DNA of 64,000 nt. Source: Leptospira levettii (GTDB lineage Bacteria; Spirochaetota; Leptospiria; Leptospirales; Leptospiraceae). The stretch covers positions 112,371-176,370 of the forward strand of contig NZ_NPDM01000006.1 in NCBI RefSeq assembly GCF_002812085.1, given 5' to 3'. Shown one piece after another: positions 8,469-19,203 of the stretch (the first letter of the stretch is position 1; each line of letters starts with the position of its first letter). The notes below the pieces were generated by a model that was not told the DNA's origin, made no database searches, and saw only the letters and a program-made list of their open reading frames with translations. Both the position numbers and the translations under genes were made by a program.

Positions 8469-11141
8469 ATGCAGTCTTCCGAGGAAGGATCAAAGCCTAA
8501 TATTTCGACAGAGGTGGGAGACCATCTCAATGTCGAAGTTGATCTTTTAAAAACAATCATGGACGTAAGTTCCACTGCGATTGTTTTACTGAACCCACAA
8601 GGCCAGATTCTTTATGCAAACCCTGCATCTGAGTCTGTTCTTGCCATTAAACTCAAGGACATACTTTCTAGAACTTATGATGCACCACAATGGAAGAACA
8701 CTTCTCTTGATGGTGGTCCATGGCGAGAAGAAGACCAACCTTTCAATATTGTATTAAAAACGAAAAAACCAGTCACAGACATTCGGCATGCGATCGAAGA
8801 TTCGTTTGGTGTCAAAAAATACTTATCCATAAATGGTTCCCCTGTTTTTGACGAGGTGGGAGAACTCCGATCCCTTGTATTTTTAATTACCGACATTACT
8901 GAAAATGTTTTAAAACAAAAAGCATTAGAAGATAGCGAAGCAAAGTATAGAACTATCACCGAACTTTCGTTAAGTATGGTATATGATTTAGACATCAAAA
9001 CGGGTGTGAACCAATGGGCTGGTGCCATCCAAGAAATTACTGGTTTTACTCCTGAAGAGTATAGAGCCATTGGTTATGAAGCTTGGATGGTCCTCATCCA
9101 TCCAGATGACAAAGAGAAAGCCATCCAATTATTTGAAGAGGCAATGGCCAAAAAAACAAAGTTTTCCTGTGTGTATCGTTACCGAACCAAAGATGGAAAA
9201 TATGTATATATAGAAGATAATGGAATCTTTTTATATGATGTAAATGGAAACGCCTATCGAATGTTTGGTGCAATGATCAACCGAACTGAACAAATTGAAG
9301 CAAACTTAGCACTAAAAGAATCTGAGTCTAGGCTTCTTATGTCTTTGGATGCTGTCAAAATGGGAATTTGGAGTTGGGACATTGACCAGCGAAATATTTA
9401 TTGGTCTCCCCAAACCTATGAGATTTACGGACTTGATCCAGATGGCCCCGCGATCACTGTGGAAAGGTATCTCACTTTAAATGATCTAGATGATTTACAA
9501 AAGGTCTCAGCAGAAATCCAACTCTTAAAAGATGATCCTTCCAGGTCTGGATACAAAATCCAACAACGGATTTTTCATGCGGATGGAATGGTTCATTGGG
9601 TAGAGTCTCGCGGAAATTTAATCCGTGATAAAGATGGAAAACCAGTTCGATTGATGGGAACTATACTCGATGTAACAGAATCAAAATTGGCAGAGGAAGC
9701 ACTCCGAACTTCCGATGAAAGATTCCGTGCTTTTTACCAATTTTCGACAGAAGCGTTTTTGATCTTTGATGAAAATTCACTCAGAGCAAAGGATTCTAAC
9801 TTTGCCTTTCAGAATTTATTTGGATACTCAAGTGATGACACAAAAAATTTAAAAATCCGATCTTTACTTACACCAGACTCACTCCAAAAAATTAGAGAGA
9901 AAATTGCGGATAATTCGAGTGATTCGATTGAGATCCTTTGTAAGAGAAAAAATGGGGAAGTGTTTCCTGCTTTAGTATCCATCAAACGGTTTAAATACAA
10001 CCAAACAAACTCAATCGCATATAGTATTTTTGATTTGAGTCCTCTCAAAGAAGTGGAAGAACTCCGCCAAATCAATTCAGAAATACGTGAAAAAAACAAA
10101 CTCATTGAAAAACAAAAAATCGAACTGGAGATGGCGTTTGAGAATTTAAAACGCACCCAGGAACAACTTGTACAATCCGAAAAACTCGCAGCACTCGGTC
10201 AGTTAATTGCAGGAATTGCCCACGAAATAAATAATCCAATTGGTGCAGTTAAAGCTTCCAATCAAAATATGATGGATTGGCAAAAACGATATGGGATTGC
10301 CTCACAGTTGTTTCGAGAAGCGATCCTGAGTGTACCTAGGGAAGAACAAGTGATTCTCAAAACGATTCTTTCAAACCTAGACCAACCAATCGAATTTTAT
10401 ACAGGAAAAGAAGAAAGGTTACGGAAAAAGAAGAACAAAGAAATTTTAATCCAACATGGGTTTAAATCAGATGATGCTGATGAATTTGCAGAAGCTTGGG
10501 TAGAATTAGGGATTGGAGAATTAGAAGACAAATACATACCACTCTTCAGGTCTCATTATCTAAGAGTATTCTTGGATTATTTAGCACTTGAAATCCAATT
10601 CCGTCGTAACACTCGTTCCATCCAATTGGCAGTTGATCGTGTTTCTAAAATCATGTATGCATTGAAAAACTTTTCACATTTTGATTCTACTGGGAAAAAA
10701 ATCAAAGCATCCATACAAGAGACGATTGAGACGGTTCTTACCATTTACCAAAACCAATTGAAGAGGGGAATTACCGTAATCAAAAATTACGATGAGATTC
10801 CACCTATAGACTGTTATCCTGATGATTTATTACATGTTTGGACTAATCTAATTTATAATTCCTTACAAGCCATGTCCTTTACTGGAAAATTGATGATCAC
10901 AATCAAAGATTGTGGATCCGAAGTTTTGGTATCCTTACAAGATTCCGGTCCAGGGATTGATCCAGGGATCCGTTCCAAAATTTTTGAACCATTTTTTACA
11001 ACCAAACCTCCTGGAGAAGGAAGTGGACTTGGCCTTGATATCGTGAATAAAATTGTAAAACGACATGGTGGAAGGATTGATTTGTCTTCCAAACCAGGTG
11101 AAACTATATTTTCGATTTATTTACCAAAAGGTCATTCATGA
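8469..11141 (+). CDS. Multi-PAS hybrid-length sensor histidine kinase
   Basis: About 890 residues, no transmembrane segment, so a cytoplasmic sensor kinase. Four PAS-type domains occupy roughly residues 25-140, 155-285, 290-415 and 420-535; PAS-associated C-terminal signatures (YRTKDGKYVYIED) are visible. A coiled coil leads into the H-box LIAGIAHEINNPIG with phospho-acceptor His at about residue 585. The ATPase domain has the N-box VWTNLIYNSLQAM, DSGPGIDPG and GEGSGLGLDIV. About 110 residues are inserted between the H-box helix and the second dimerisation helix (SIQLAVDRVSKIMYALKNFSHF). The start is uncertain: GTG at 8460 or ATG at 8469, neither with a strong ribosome site. The 3' end overlaps the convergent receiver gene by 10 bases. 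Confidence 0.85.
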   Translation: MQSSEEGSKPNISTEVGDHLNVEVDLLKTIMDVSSTAIVLLNPQGQILYANPASESVLAIKLKDILSRTYDAPQWKNTSLDGGPWREEDQPFNIVLKTKKPVTDIRHAIEDSFGVKKYLSINGSPVFDEVGELRSLVFLITDITENVLKQKALEDSEAKYRTITELSLSMVYDLDIKTGVNQWAGAIQEITGFTPEEYRAIGYEAWMVLIHPDDKEKAIQLFEEAMAKKTKFSCVYRYRTKDGKYVYIEDNGIFLYDVNGNAYRMFGAMINRTEQIEANLALKESESRLLMSLDAVKMGIWSWDIDQRNIYWSPQTYEIYGLDPDGPAITVERYLTLNDLDDLQKVSAEIQLLKDDPSRSGYKIQQRIFHADGMVHWVESRGNLIRDKDGKPVRLMGTILDVTESKLAEEALRTSDERFRAFYQFSTEAFLIFDENSLRAKDSNFAFQNLFGYSSDDTKNLKIRSLLTPDSLQKIREKIADNSSDSIEILCKRKNGEVFPALVSIKRFKYNQTNSIAYSIFDLSPLKEVEELRQINSEIREKNKLIEKQKIELEMAFENLKRTQEQLVQSEKLAALGQLIAGIAHEINNPIGAVKASNQNMMDWQKRYGIASQLFREAILSVPREEQVILKTILSNLDQPIEFYTGKEERLRKKKNKEILIQHGFKSDDADEFAEAWVELGIGELEDKYIPLFRSHYLRVFLDYLALEIQFRRNTRSIQLAVDRVSKIMYALKNFSHFDSTGKKIKASIQETIETVLTIYQNQLKRGITVIKNYDEIPPIDCYPDDLLHVWTNLIYNSLQAMSFTGKLMITIKDCGSEVLVSLQDSGPGIDPGIRSKIFEPFFTTKPPGEGSGLGLDIVNKIVKRHGGRIDLSSKPGETIFSIYLPKGHS

Positions 11142-11587
11142 TCGATGGCTTGTGAGATAGCTGTGATGAGTTCTTTTTCGTCCCAAGGTTTTTTCAAACA
11201 AGTGACAAGCCCAATTTCTTTTTCCAAAGCAGTTACTAATTTTTCATCGGCAAAACCTGTGATGATAACTTTTTCGATGGATGGAAATCGTTTGTGAACT
11301 TTTCTTAAAAATTCATCTCCATTCATTCCTGGCATGGACCAATCAGAAATAATAACAGCAACAGAATTTCCTTCTTCTTCTAATTCTATAATTAAATCCC
11401 ATGCTTCGTTGGCATTTTCTGCGGTTAGGTATTTGAACCTCTCTCCGAAATGGTGTTTTACTTGGGATTTCATGCTCAGTAAAATGATGGACTCATCATC
11501 TACGAAGAGAATTCCCTTTTTCCCATTTTTATTTTCAGTGAGGATTTCCACAGGACAAAGTTTTATCCGTTCTCTTTTAGATTGCAA
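11132..11587 (-). CDS. Single-domain response regulator (CheY-like receiver)
   Basis: A 151-residue protein that is essentially one receiver domain without an output domain. It has the acidic pair in LFVDDES, the phospho-acceptor Asp in IISDWSMPGMNG, the Thr in VIITGFAD and the Lys in LKKPW, so phosphorylation chemistry should be intact. It is probably the partner of the convergent histidine kinase whose stop it overlaps by 10 bases; the pairing is inferred from position. The start is a TTG at 11587; an internal GTG at 11551 is an alternative. It is divergent from fadH. Confidence 0.85.
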   Translation of the reverse strand: MQSKRERIKLCPVEILTENKNGKKGILFVDDESIILLSMKSQVKHHFGERFKYLTAENANEAWDLIIELEEEGNSVAVIISDWSMPGMNGDEFLRKVHKRFPSIEKVIITGFADEKLVTALEKEIGLVTCLKKPWDEKELITAISQAIDHE

Positions 11588-11609
11588 GTAAATCTTGCCA
11601 AAATCCTAG

Positions 11610-13646
<2,037 letters not shown>

Positions 13647-13703
13647 TGAATTAGGGGATTGATCAATACTCTGAATCAAACTATACAATTGAAACCTTTA
13701 AAG

Positions 13704-14540
13704 ATGTCGGTTCGGAATGCAGAATTTCAAATCATTTCTGCACTCCGGACCAATCGAACCAAACGTAGTCAGGAAAAAGAAGTTTTTGTAGAAGGTACAG
13801 AGCCCATAAAGCAGTTGTTAACTGCTGGTTGGAAAATCACTCGGATTTTGTTCCGAGAAAAAACTGCCTTGTCTTCCTGGGCAAAGGAAGTGATTCAAAA
13901 CCAAAGCGATGCAAACATTTTTGAAGTGAAAGATGAATTGTACTTAGAACTTTCCGAAAAAGAAACTCCATCTGAACTCATCGTAACTGCCAAAATCAAA
14001 AACCAATTGGACCTAAATGGACTGATTCAAAAAAAATCCCTCTTACCAAATGAGAATCCATTCTATCTATTATTTGATCGGCCAAGTGATTACGGAAATT
14101 TTGGAACTTTGTTACGTTCTGCGGATGCATTTTTAGTCGATCTCGTGTTTGTCATCGGTCATTCCATTGATGTATATGACCCCAAGGTGATCCGTTCGAG
14201 TTTAGGGAGTTTGTTTCATACACAACTTGTGTTTGTTCCCAATTTTGAAACGTTGAATCTATTTGTGGAGTCGGAAAAAAAACGAAGTGGACTCAGTGTG
14301 ATTGGCACCGATTCCAGCGGTGAGTTTGATTTACGAGAGAAAACGTTAACATCCCCAATTTTACTGATCTTAGGGAATGAAAAAAAAGGGATGAGTGTAC
14401 AATTACAATCCCTCTGTGACTCAATGGTTAAAATTCCAATGTTTGGTGTCGTGAACTCACTCAATGTTTCTTGTGCTGGTTCCATCCTACTTTGGGAAGT
14501 CACCAAAGGAAGGGGATCACAAAAGACAAATCAGTGTTAA
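13704..14540 (+). CDS. SpoU/TrmH-family RNA 2'-O-methyltransferase
   Basis: A SPOUT-class SAM-dependent methyltransferase, probably acting on rRNA or tRNA ribose. The N-terminus is the SpoU substrate-binding domain (RTNRTKRSQEKEVFVEGTEPIKQLL). The three family motifs are all present: motif 1 YGNFGTLLRSADAF, motif 2 ILLILGNEKKGM and motif 3 VNSLNVSCAGSILLWE, which form the knotted SAM site. The start is uncertain: ATG at 13704 gives 278 residues, while TTG at 13659 directly behind AGGGGA gives 293. It follows fadH on the same strand. The 3' end overlaps the convergent small lipoprotein gene by four bases. Confidence 0.85.
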   Translation: MSVRNAEFQIISALRTNRTKRSQEKEVFVEGTEPIKQLLTAGWKITRILFREKTALSSWAKEVIQNQSDANIFEVKDELYLELSEKETPSELIVTAKIKNQLDLNGLIQKKSLLPNENPFYLLFDRPSDYGNFGTLLRSADAFLVDLVFVIGHSIDVYDPKVIRSSLGSLFHTQLVFVPNFETLNLFVESEKKRSGLSVIGTDSSGEFDLREKTLTSPILLILGNEKKGMSVQLQSLCDSMVKIPMFGVVNSLNVSCAGSILLWEVTKGRGSQKTNQC

Positions 14541-14731
14541 CGACAGGTGGCTATACTTCCATCTGGATTGTATTTTACACTCGCACCAGAAGTAAACTGA
14601 ATGTATTTCACTCCATCCACACATACTTCGTCATAACCAAAGTATTTAGCACACCCTCTAGAAATGGAACCACAACCAATGAAAAAAAGTGTGGATACTA
14701 AAATCAGTCGAATCGGTTTCATGGGTATCAT
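14537..14731 (-). CDS. Small predicted lipoprotein
   Basis: Only 64 residues. The signal peptide MIPMKPIRLILVSTLFFIGC has a lipobox with Cys20, leaving a 44-residue mature peptide with three more Cys (GCAKYFG, EVCVDG and the final TCR), perhaps disulphide-bonded. The start ATG has GAGG at good spacing and overlaps the stop of the upstream acyltransferase gene as ATGA, so translational coupling is likely. The family is not recognised. Confidence 0.7.
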   Translation of the reverse strand: MIPMKPIRLILVSTLFFIGCGSISRGCAKYFGYDEVCVDGVKYIQFTSGASVKYNPDGSIATCR

Positions 14732-15849
14732 GTTTTTACCTCAATTCCTTTTTCTAATGGAATTTGGTTCCAAATGCTTTCCAATTTTGCGAAATGAGCA
14801 GTGAGTTGGTTTTTATGATACAAGACAATATTGGATTTTTTTAAATTGTGTAATGATTTGGGAATATGATACAAAACTTCTTTTGTGCGAATGATTTCGC
14901 CTTCCCAATCAATCAAATTTACTTTTTTCAGTTTTGCAAAAAGGATTTCTAATTGTGAAACAAATGTTTCTTTTCGTAATTCAGAAGCAATGGTAATTTC
15001 TGGAAATTGGTTTTCGATATGTGATTTAAATTGGGACAATAACTGAATGATTTGTTGTTTTTTGATTTTGGTTTCTTTTTCCAGTTTGAGTAATAAAAAA
15101 GAAGTTAGGTTTCCAATCGTAACTGTGTAGTGTTTTCCCAAAGTTTCCGCAACTAGTTTCACTACTTGGTCTGCTGGCATCTCATTCGGAATTTCAAAAG
15201 GTTTACCATACTTAATGTATAGTTTTGTTTTTTGGTAAGATAAGTGATCATAGGTAAGTGTAAAACTATTAAAATGAAGTTTATCAATCTTTGATTTGAT
15301 GTGGTAAGCTCCACGTTTTACTTGGTTTAGAAATCCATCATGGTTGTATGTGCCTTCTGGAAACATAAACAAATTGCGACCTTTTCGAATGTGAGTAACC
15401 ATATCTGTCCATTCACTATCCACTTTGTCACGAAGTTCCCCTTTTTTAATGAGTTCTCTCGCATTGTCACGAAACGGGCGTTTGATGGGGACTGCTCCAA
15501 TATAACGTAATAAAATCGGTATGATATTTGTAGCATCGATGAATTTGAAAATCCACTTCATGATTCCTTTTGCACGAAATTCTTTTTGTAAAAACCCAGG
15601 AAGTAGGATATCTTCTCTGGCAGGGATGATCATTTTGATTTTAGGATTGAGTCTTGGGTAAACCATGGAAAGGGAGACAACGTCAGCTTCTGATACATGG
15701 TTACACAGGAGAGCAGAGGGATAAGGGGCTTCTAATTCTTCTTTTGTTTCTGGGAAGTTTTCTTCTATGGAATGGAAAACAAGTCCTTTTGCTAAACTTA
15801 CGAGTTTGATGAGAAAGTCATAAGGGATCGTATGTTTTTTGGGTTTCAT
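14728..15849 (-). CDS. PlsC-type phospholipid/glycerolipid acyltransferase
   Basis: A 373-residue protein whose first 250 residues match the 1-acylglycerol-3-phosphate O-acyltransferase family. The catalytic HX4D motif is NHVSEAD (His51, Asp56) and the acceptor-binding motif is FPEGTYN near residue 160; YIKYGKPFEIP is the typical strand near the end of the domain. It probably transfers an acyl chain to a lipid at the inner membrane. The C-terminal 120 residues are helical, basic and of unknown function. ATG at 15849 is preferred; a TTG at 15891 would add 14 residues. It ends in an ATGA overlap with the small lipoprotein gene. Confidence 0.8.
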   Translation of the reverse strand: MKPKKHTIPYDFLIKLVSLAKGLVFHSIEENFPETKEELEAPYPSALLCNHVSEADVVSLSMVYPRLNPKIKMIIPAREDILLPGFLQKEFRAKGIMKWIFKFIDATNIIPILLRYIGAVPIKRPFRDNARELIKKGELRDKVDSEWTDMVTHIRKGRNLFMFPEGTYNHDGFLNQVKRGAYHIKSKIDKLHFNSFTLTYDHLSYQKTKLYIKYGKPFEIPNEMPADQVVKLVAETLGKHYTVTIGNLTSFLLLKLEKETKIKKQQIIQLLSQFKSHIENQFPEITIASELRKETFVSQLEILFAKLKKVNLIDWEGEIIRTKEVLYHIPKSLHNLKKSNIVLYHKNQLTAHFAKLESIWNQIPLEKGIEVKT

Positions 15850-16075
15850 TGAGGTAGGTTTCTTTTGGAAAGGAAGAAAAGTCAATAGCAATCTCTAGAG
15901 ATAAAAAGGCGTTTGTTTTCGTTTCCATCCAATCGTAAAACGCATCATTTGATGATTAAAGAACAGTTCCACAAAATTCGGAATGTTTCCGACCAAACTG
16001 TACAATCTTCTTTACAATAGAAATTTTAGATTGTGGAATGCCTTCACTCATGTCTGGATTCAGGGATCAAATTCT

Positions 16076-16897
16076 ATGAAAGGAAACAAACCAGTTTCCA
16101 TTCTATTCATATCCGTTGTGATGGTTTTTTCCACCTACTTAGGGTATCTAGGATGGTTGGAATGGGAAAACTTAATTTCCATTTTTGTTTCGTTCTTTGT
16201 TTATATTACCAGTGTCCTTTGTTTGTTTCGGATTTTAGGAAAATGGTTGGTTCTCTTGTCCCTTTCTTTTGTTTCCATTTGGGTTCTTCAGTTTGCCTTT
16301 CGTGCAGAACTCAAGACTTTAAAATCCGTATGGGAAGTGCCACCCGAAGGTTTTCCAAAAAACGAACCCAGGAATGGATTTGAATTTTTGGAGTTAGAGG
16401 GGTATACACTCGACAAGAATTTGATTCTATCGAAGTCGATCCAACATAAGTCCCGCGATGCCAAGGGGAGGGACACGAGCCATACTTCTTTTTATGAGAT
16501 GATCCCACTTATGTCAGATAAGGACCCGTCGGAACCAATTCGATTCTTCTTTTTGGACCAAAATTTGTTTCGTTTCCACAATTGGTTAGAACTTGGGGTG
16601 AAACCCCGATTTGCCAAAATCTTACCAGAGTCTATGGATTTCCCCATTCTCCTACAAACGTGGGAACAAAAGTATCCAGAAACCCAAAAAGGGAATGTTG
16701 TCTGGATTTCTCTTTATGAAACAAAGGAAGATTATGTCCAATCCACTTCCTCCTTCTTTCTTTTCCTCTCTCTCATTCCTTCCGGGATTTGGTTTTTGGT
16801 TGGGACGTTTTTCCTTTTGAAACAGATGATGGGAGGGGGCATCAGAATTTTCGTTCATTTTATGAACAAAAATTCCTTTACTTTGTTCAAAGACTGA
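16076..16897 (+). CDS. Integral membrane protein of unknown function
   Basis: About 273 residues from ATG 16076, which has AGGGA nine bases upstream; an in-frame ATG at 15983 would add 31 residues. Three hydrophobic helices lie near the N-terminus (PVSILFISVVMVFSTYLGYLG, LISIFVSFFVYITSVLCLF, WLVLLSLSFVSIWVLQFAF). A soluble region of about 150 residues follows, then a final membrane helix (FFLFLSLIPSGIWFLVGTFFL). This suggests a periplasmic loop domain held by four helices. No family recognised. It is divergent from the acyltransferase gene and precedes the glycan-locus regulator. Confidence 0.6.
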   Translation: MKGNKPVSILFISVVMVFSTYLGYLGWLEWENLISIFVSFFVYITSVLCLFRILGKWLVLLSLSFVSIWVLQFAFRAELKTLKSVWEVPPEGFPKNEPRNGFEFLELEGYTLDKNLILSKSIQHKSRDAKGRDTSHTSFYEMIPLMSDKDPSEPIRFFFLDQNLFRFHNWLELGVKPRFAKILPESMDFPILLQTWEQKYPETQKGNVVWISLYETKEDYVQSTSSFFLFLSLIPSGIWFLVGTFFLLKQMMGGGIRIFVHFMNKNSFTLFKD

Positions 16898-17007
16898 ACA
16901 CATTTTGACAAAGAATGGGACTCAGGGGGCGAAGCTATGCCTGGGATCCACTCAAAAGCTGGCATTCCTTTTCCACTTTGGTGTCCAAACCGGGCACAAC
17001 TTCCTCC

Positions 17008-17346
17008 ATGAAAGAACAATACGAATACAGTGACCACCACCTCAAGTTACTTCAGTTACTTGATGAGAACCCTAATTTATCACAAAGAGATGCGTCTGAT
17101 GTGTTAGGACTCAGTTTAGGAAAGGTGAATTATATTTTGAAAGCTTTCCTCGACAAAGGGCTTATCAAAATGAATAATTTTCGTAATAATAAAAACAAAC
17201 TCGCATACACATATTTACTCACACCACAAGGAATCGAAGAAAAAGCAAGGATGACTCTTCATTTTTATGAAAAGAAAAAAAGAGAATACGAAGCTCTTCG
17301 GGCTGAAGTAGAGAAGTTAGGTGAAAGTTTAGAAAGTTTAGGCTAA
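17008..17346 (+). CDS. EPS-associated MarR-type transcriptional regulator
   Basis: A 112-residue winged-helix protein of the type that heads exopolysaccharide/O-antigen loci. The helix-turn-helix is [32 protein letters not shown] at about 23-54, abbreviated in the core [18 protein letters not shown]. The C-terminal third is a charged helix ([23 protein letters not shown]). The start is ATG 17008 rather than the in-frame ATG at 16915 because family members begin just before this helical region. The adjacent 47 kb of same-strand glycan genes suggests it regulates them; this rests on position. A TTGACA at 16905 lies upstream but has no good -10. Confidence 0.8.
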   Translation: MKEQYEYSDHHLKLLQLLDENPNLSQRDASDVLGLSLGKVNYILKAFLDKGLIKMNNFRNNKNKLAYTYLLTPQGIEEKARMTLHFYEKKKREYEALRAEVEKLGESLESLG

Positions 17347-17436
17347 ATCAATCAAATTTGAGTCTTAACTATGACTGATGGTTTCGATTTGATACCATGA
17401 ATCGATCTCGCAAAAAAAAGAATTAAATACCATATT

Positions 17437-18384
17437 ATGATGCAAAAACAATCCAAAATCTATGTAGCTGGCCATAAAGGTTTAGTTGGATCTGCTATTG
17501 TAAAAATTCTAAACCAAAATGGGTTTTTCAATGTAATTGGTAAATCTCATTCCGAGATGGACTTACAAAACCAGTCCCAAGTATTAGAATTCTTTCAAAA
17601 AGAAAAACCTGAGTATGTATTCCTTGCTGCTGCAAAAGTAGGTGGGATACATGCAAATAATACCTATCCAGCCGAATTTATTTTTTCAAACCTACAAATC
17701 CAAAATAATATCATCGATGCATCATATCGATTTGGAATCAAAAAACTTTGTTTTTTGGGATCCTCTTGTATTTATCCTAAATTTGCCAAACAACCTATGG
17801 ACGAAGGTCAACTTTTAGATGGAAAGTTAGAGCCAACAAACGAACCTTATGCGGTTGCAAAAATCGCCGGCATTGTAATGTGTCAGTCATACAATCGTCA
17901 GTATGGTACAAATTTTATCTCAGTGATGCCAACAAATTTGTATGGCCCAGGGGATAATTACCATCCTGAAAACTCACATGTGTTACCAGCACTCATTCGA
18001 AGGTTTCATGAAGCAAAGATGAACAAGTTACCCGAGGTTGTGATTTGGGGCACTGGTAAACCTCTGCGTGAATTTTTGTATTCGGAAGACATGGCAAGGG
18101 CCTGTGTATTTCTAATGGATAATTACGATGTAACTGGTGATCCTAAAGGTGGTGAACATGTCAATGTTGGTTCAGGGATTGAAGTGAGCATCAAAGAACT
18201 TGCAGAAACAGTGAAGGAAGTTGTTGGTTACCAAGGAAATTTGGTTTTTGACCTAACAAAGCCAGATGGAACACCTAGGAAATTACTCGATGTTTCCAAA
18301 CTCCACAAAATGGGATGGAAACACCAGGTGGAACTAAGGGATGGGGTTAGTTTCGCGTATCAAGATTATCTAACGAAGATATGA
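17437..18384 (+). CDS. fcl: GDP-L-fucose synthase
   Basis: A 315-residue SDR-type epimerase/reductase that converts GDP-4-keto-6-deoxymannose to GDP-L-fucose with NADPH. The cofactor motif is [10 protein letters not shown] at residues 10-19. The family hallmark [16 protein letters not shown] supplies the catalytic Ser and Cys region, and YAVAK gives Tyr138/Lys142. [27 protein letters not shown] is characteristic of Fcl (core [18 protein letters not shown]). Length is typical. The GDP-mannose 4,6-dehydratase that normally supplies its substrate is not in this window. The 3' end overlaps the nucleotidyltransferase gene at ATGA. Confidence 0.93.
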   Translation: MMQKQSKIYVAGHKGLVGSAIVKILNQNGFFNVIGKSHSEMDLQNQSQVLEFFQKEKPEYVFLAAAKVGGIHANNTYPAEFIFSNLQIQNNIIDASYRFGIKKLCFLGSSCIYPKFAKQPMDEGQLLDGKLEPTNEPYAVAKIAGIVMCQSYNRQYGTNFISVMPTNLYGPGDNYHPENSHVLPALIRRFHEAKMNKLPEVVIWGTGKPLREFLYSEDMARACVFLMDNYDVTGDPKGGEHVNVGSGIEVSIKELAETVKEVVGYQGNLVFDLTKPDGTPRKLLDVSKLHKMGWKHQVELRDGVSFAYQDYLTKI

Positions 18385-18782
18385 AAACAACCCTTTCCGA
18401 AAAAGAGATTGAATCTATTGTAGACTATTTCTCAAAAGTTCCAGAAGTTTTGGCAGTCTTTCTTTTGGGTTCAGCTGCAAAAGATACGATGAGACCAGGT
18501 AGTGATATCGATTTAGCGATTCTCCCGTTCGAGGGAATATCCATTTCTGGAACTGAGTTGTTAAAGTTCGCAGGTGATTTAGGTTATCAATTAGGACTCG
18601 ACTTCGATTTAGGAGAGATGTCTTCTCGGAACCTAGTATATTCGAAAGAAGCAATATTTTCCGGAAAAGCAATCCTAGTAAAGGATAAACCTAAAGTAGA
18701 GCTTAGAACTAATACACTTATATCCATGTATTTTAATTTTCAAATTGAACGTCGAGAAGTCTTGAATGCCTATCGAAAATGA
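18381..18782 (+). CDS. mntA: MntA-like nucleotidyltransferase antitoxin
   Basis: A 133-residue minimal nucleotidyltransferase. The catalytic signature GS-X10-DxD is perfect: Gly30-Ser31, then Asp42 and Asp44 in SDIDLAIL. In characterised MntA/HepT pairs this enzyme silences the HEPN toxin by adding AMP to its tyrosine. It overlaps fcl by four bases and the HepT gene by 17, an arrangement typical of this toxin-antitoxin type. It may stabilise the glycan locus or act in phage defence; the pair is convincing but its role here is inference. Confidence 0.85.
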   Translation: MKTTLSEKEIESIVDYFSKVPEVLAVFLLGSAAKDTMRPGSDIDLAILPFEGISISGTELLKFAGDLGYQLGLDFDLGEMSSRNLVYSKEAIFSGKAILVKDKPKVELRTNTLISMYFNFQIERREVLNAYRK

Positions 18783-19185
18783 TGACATTATATTGAATAA
18801 AATTGCAATGATTCAGCGAGGAATCAAACGAGCACTGGAAGAATTTAATAAAAATCAAAGTTTGAGTAATTATACAGAAGTAGATGCATTAATACTAAAC
18901 TTAGAACGGGCTTGTCAGGCAGCCATTGATTTAGGAATGCATCTGATTTCTAAAAATAAATTGGGGATGCCTCAATCAAGTTCCGATGCGTTCCGTATCT
19001 TGGAGTCAAATACGATTATTTCTGCAGCCACTGCAAAATCATTAATTGGCATGGTTGGTTTTCGAAATATTGCAATCCACGAATATCAAAAATTAAACAT
19101 AGATATTATTCAAAAAATCATGAGAAATGACTATTTAGTCTTTGGAATCTTTTGTAAAGAACTTGGATTCGAAATCCATATATAA
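18766..19185 (+). CDS. hepT: HepT-like HEPN ribonuclease toxin
   Basis: A 139-residue all-helical HEPN (DUF86) protein. The RNase/modification motif RX4HXY is present intact as RNIAIHEY (Arg100, His105, Tyr107), so it is predicted to be an active RNase, with Tyr107 the site modified by MntA. Length and overlap with mntA match known HepT/MntA systems. The frame is intact on inspection, with no sign of decay, despite being embedded between sugar genes. Confidence 0.87.
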   Translation: MPIENDDIILNKIAMIQRGIKRALEEFNKNQSLSNYTEVDALILNLERACQAAIDLGMHLISKNKLGMPQSSSDAFRILESNTIISAATAKSLIGMVGFRNIAIHEYQKLNIDIIQKIMRNDYLVFGIFCKELGFEIHI

Positions 19186-19203
19186 TTTAATGAAATCTTT
19201 TCA

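Noticed and set aside
16863..16889. Perfect 8-base inverted repeat TGAACAAA/TTTGTTCA near the end of the membrane protein gene
   Set aside because: There is no T-run after it, it lies inside coding sequence, and an 8-base dyad with an 11-base loop in AT-rich DNA is not rare. It could be an operator for the nearby MarR-type regulator, but nothing else supports that.
16905..16910. TTGACA upstream of the MarR-type regulator as a promoter
   Set aside because: No acceptable -10 hexamer occurs 16-19 bases downstream; the following sequence is GC-rich for this region.
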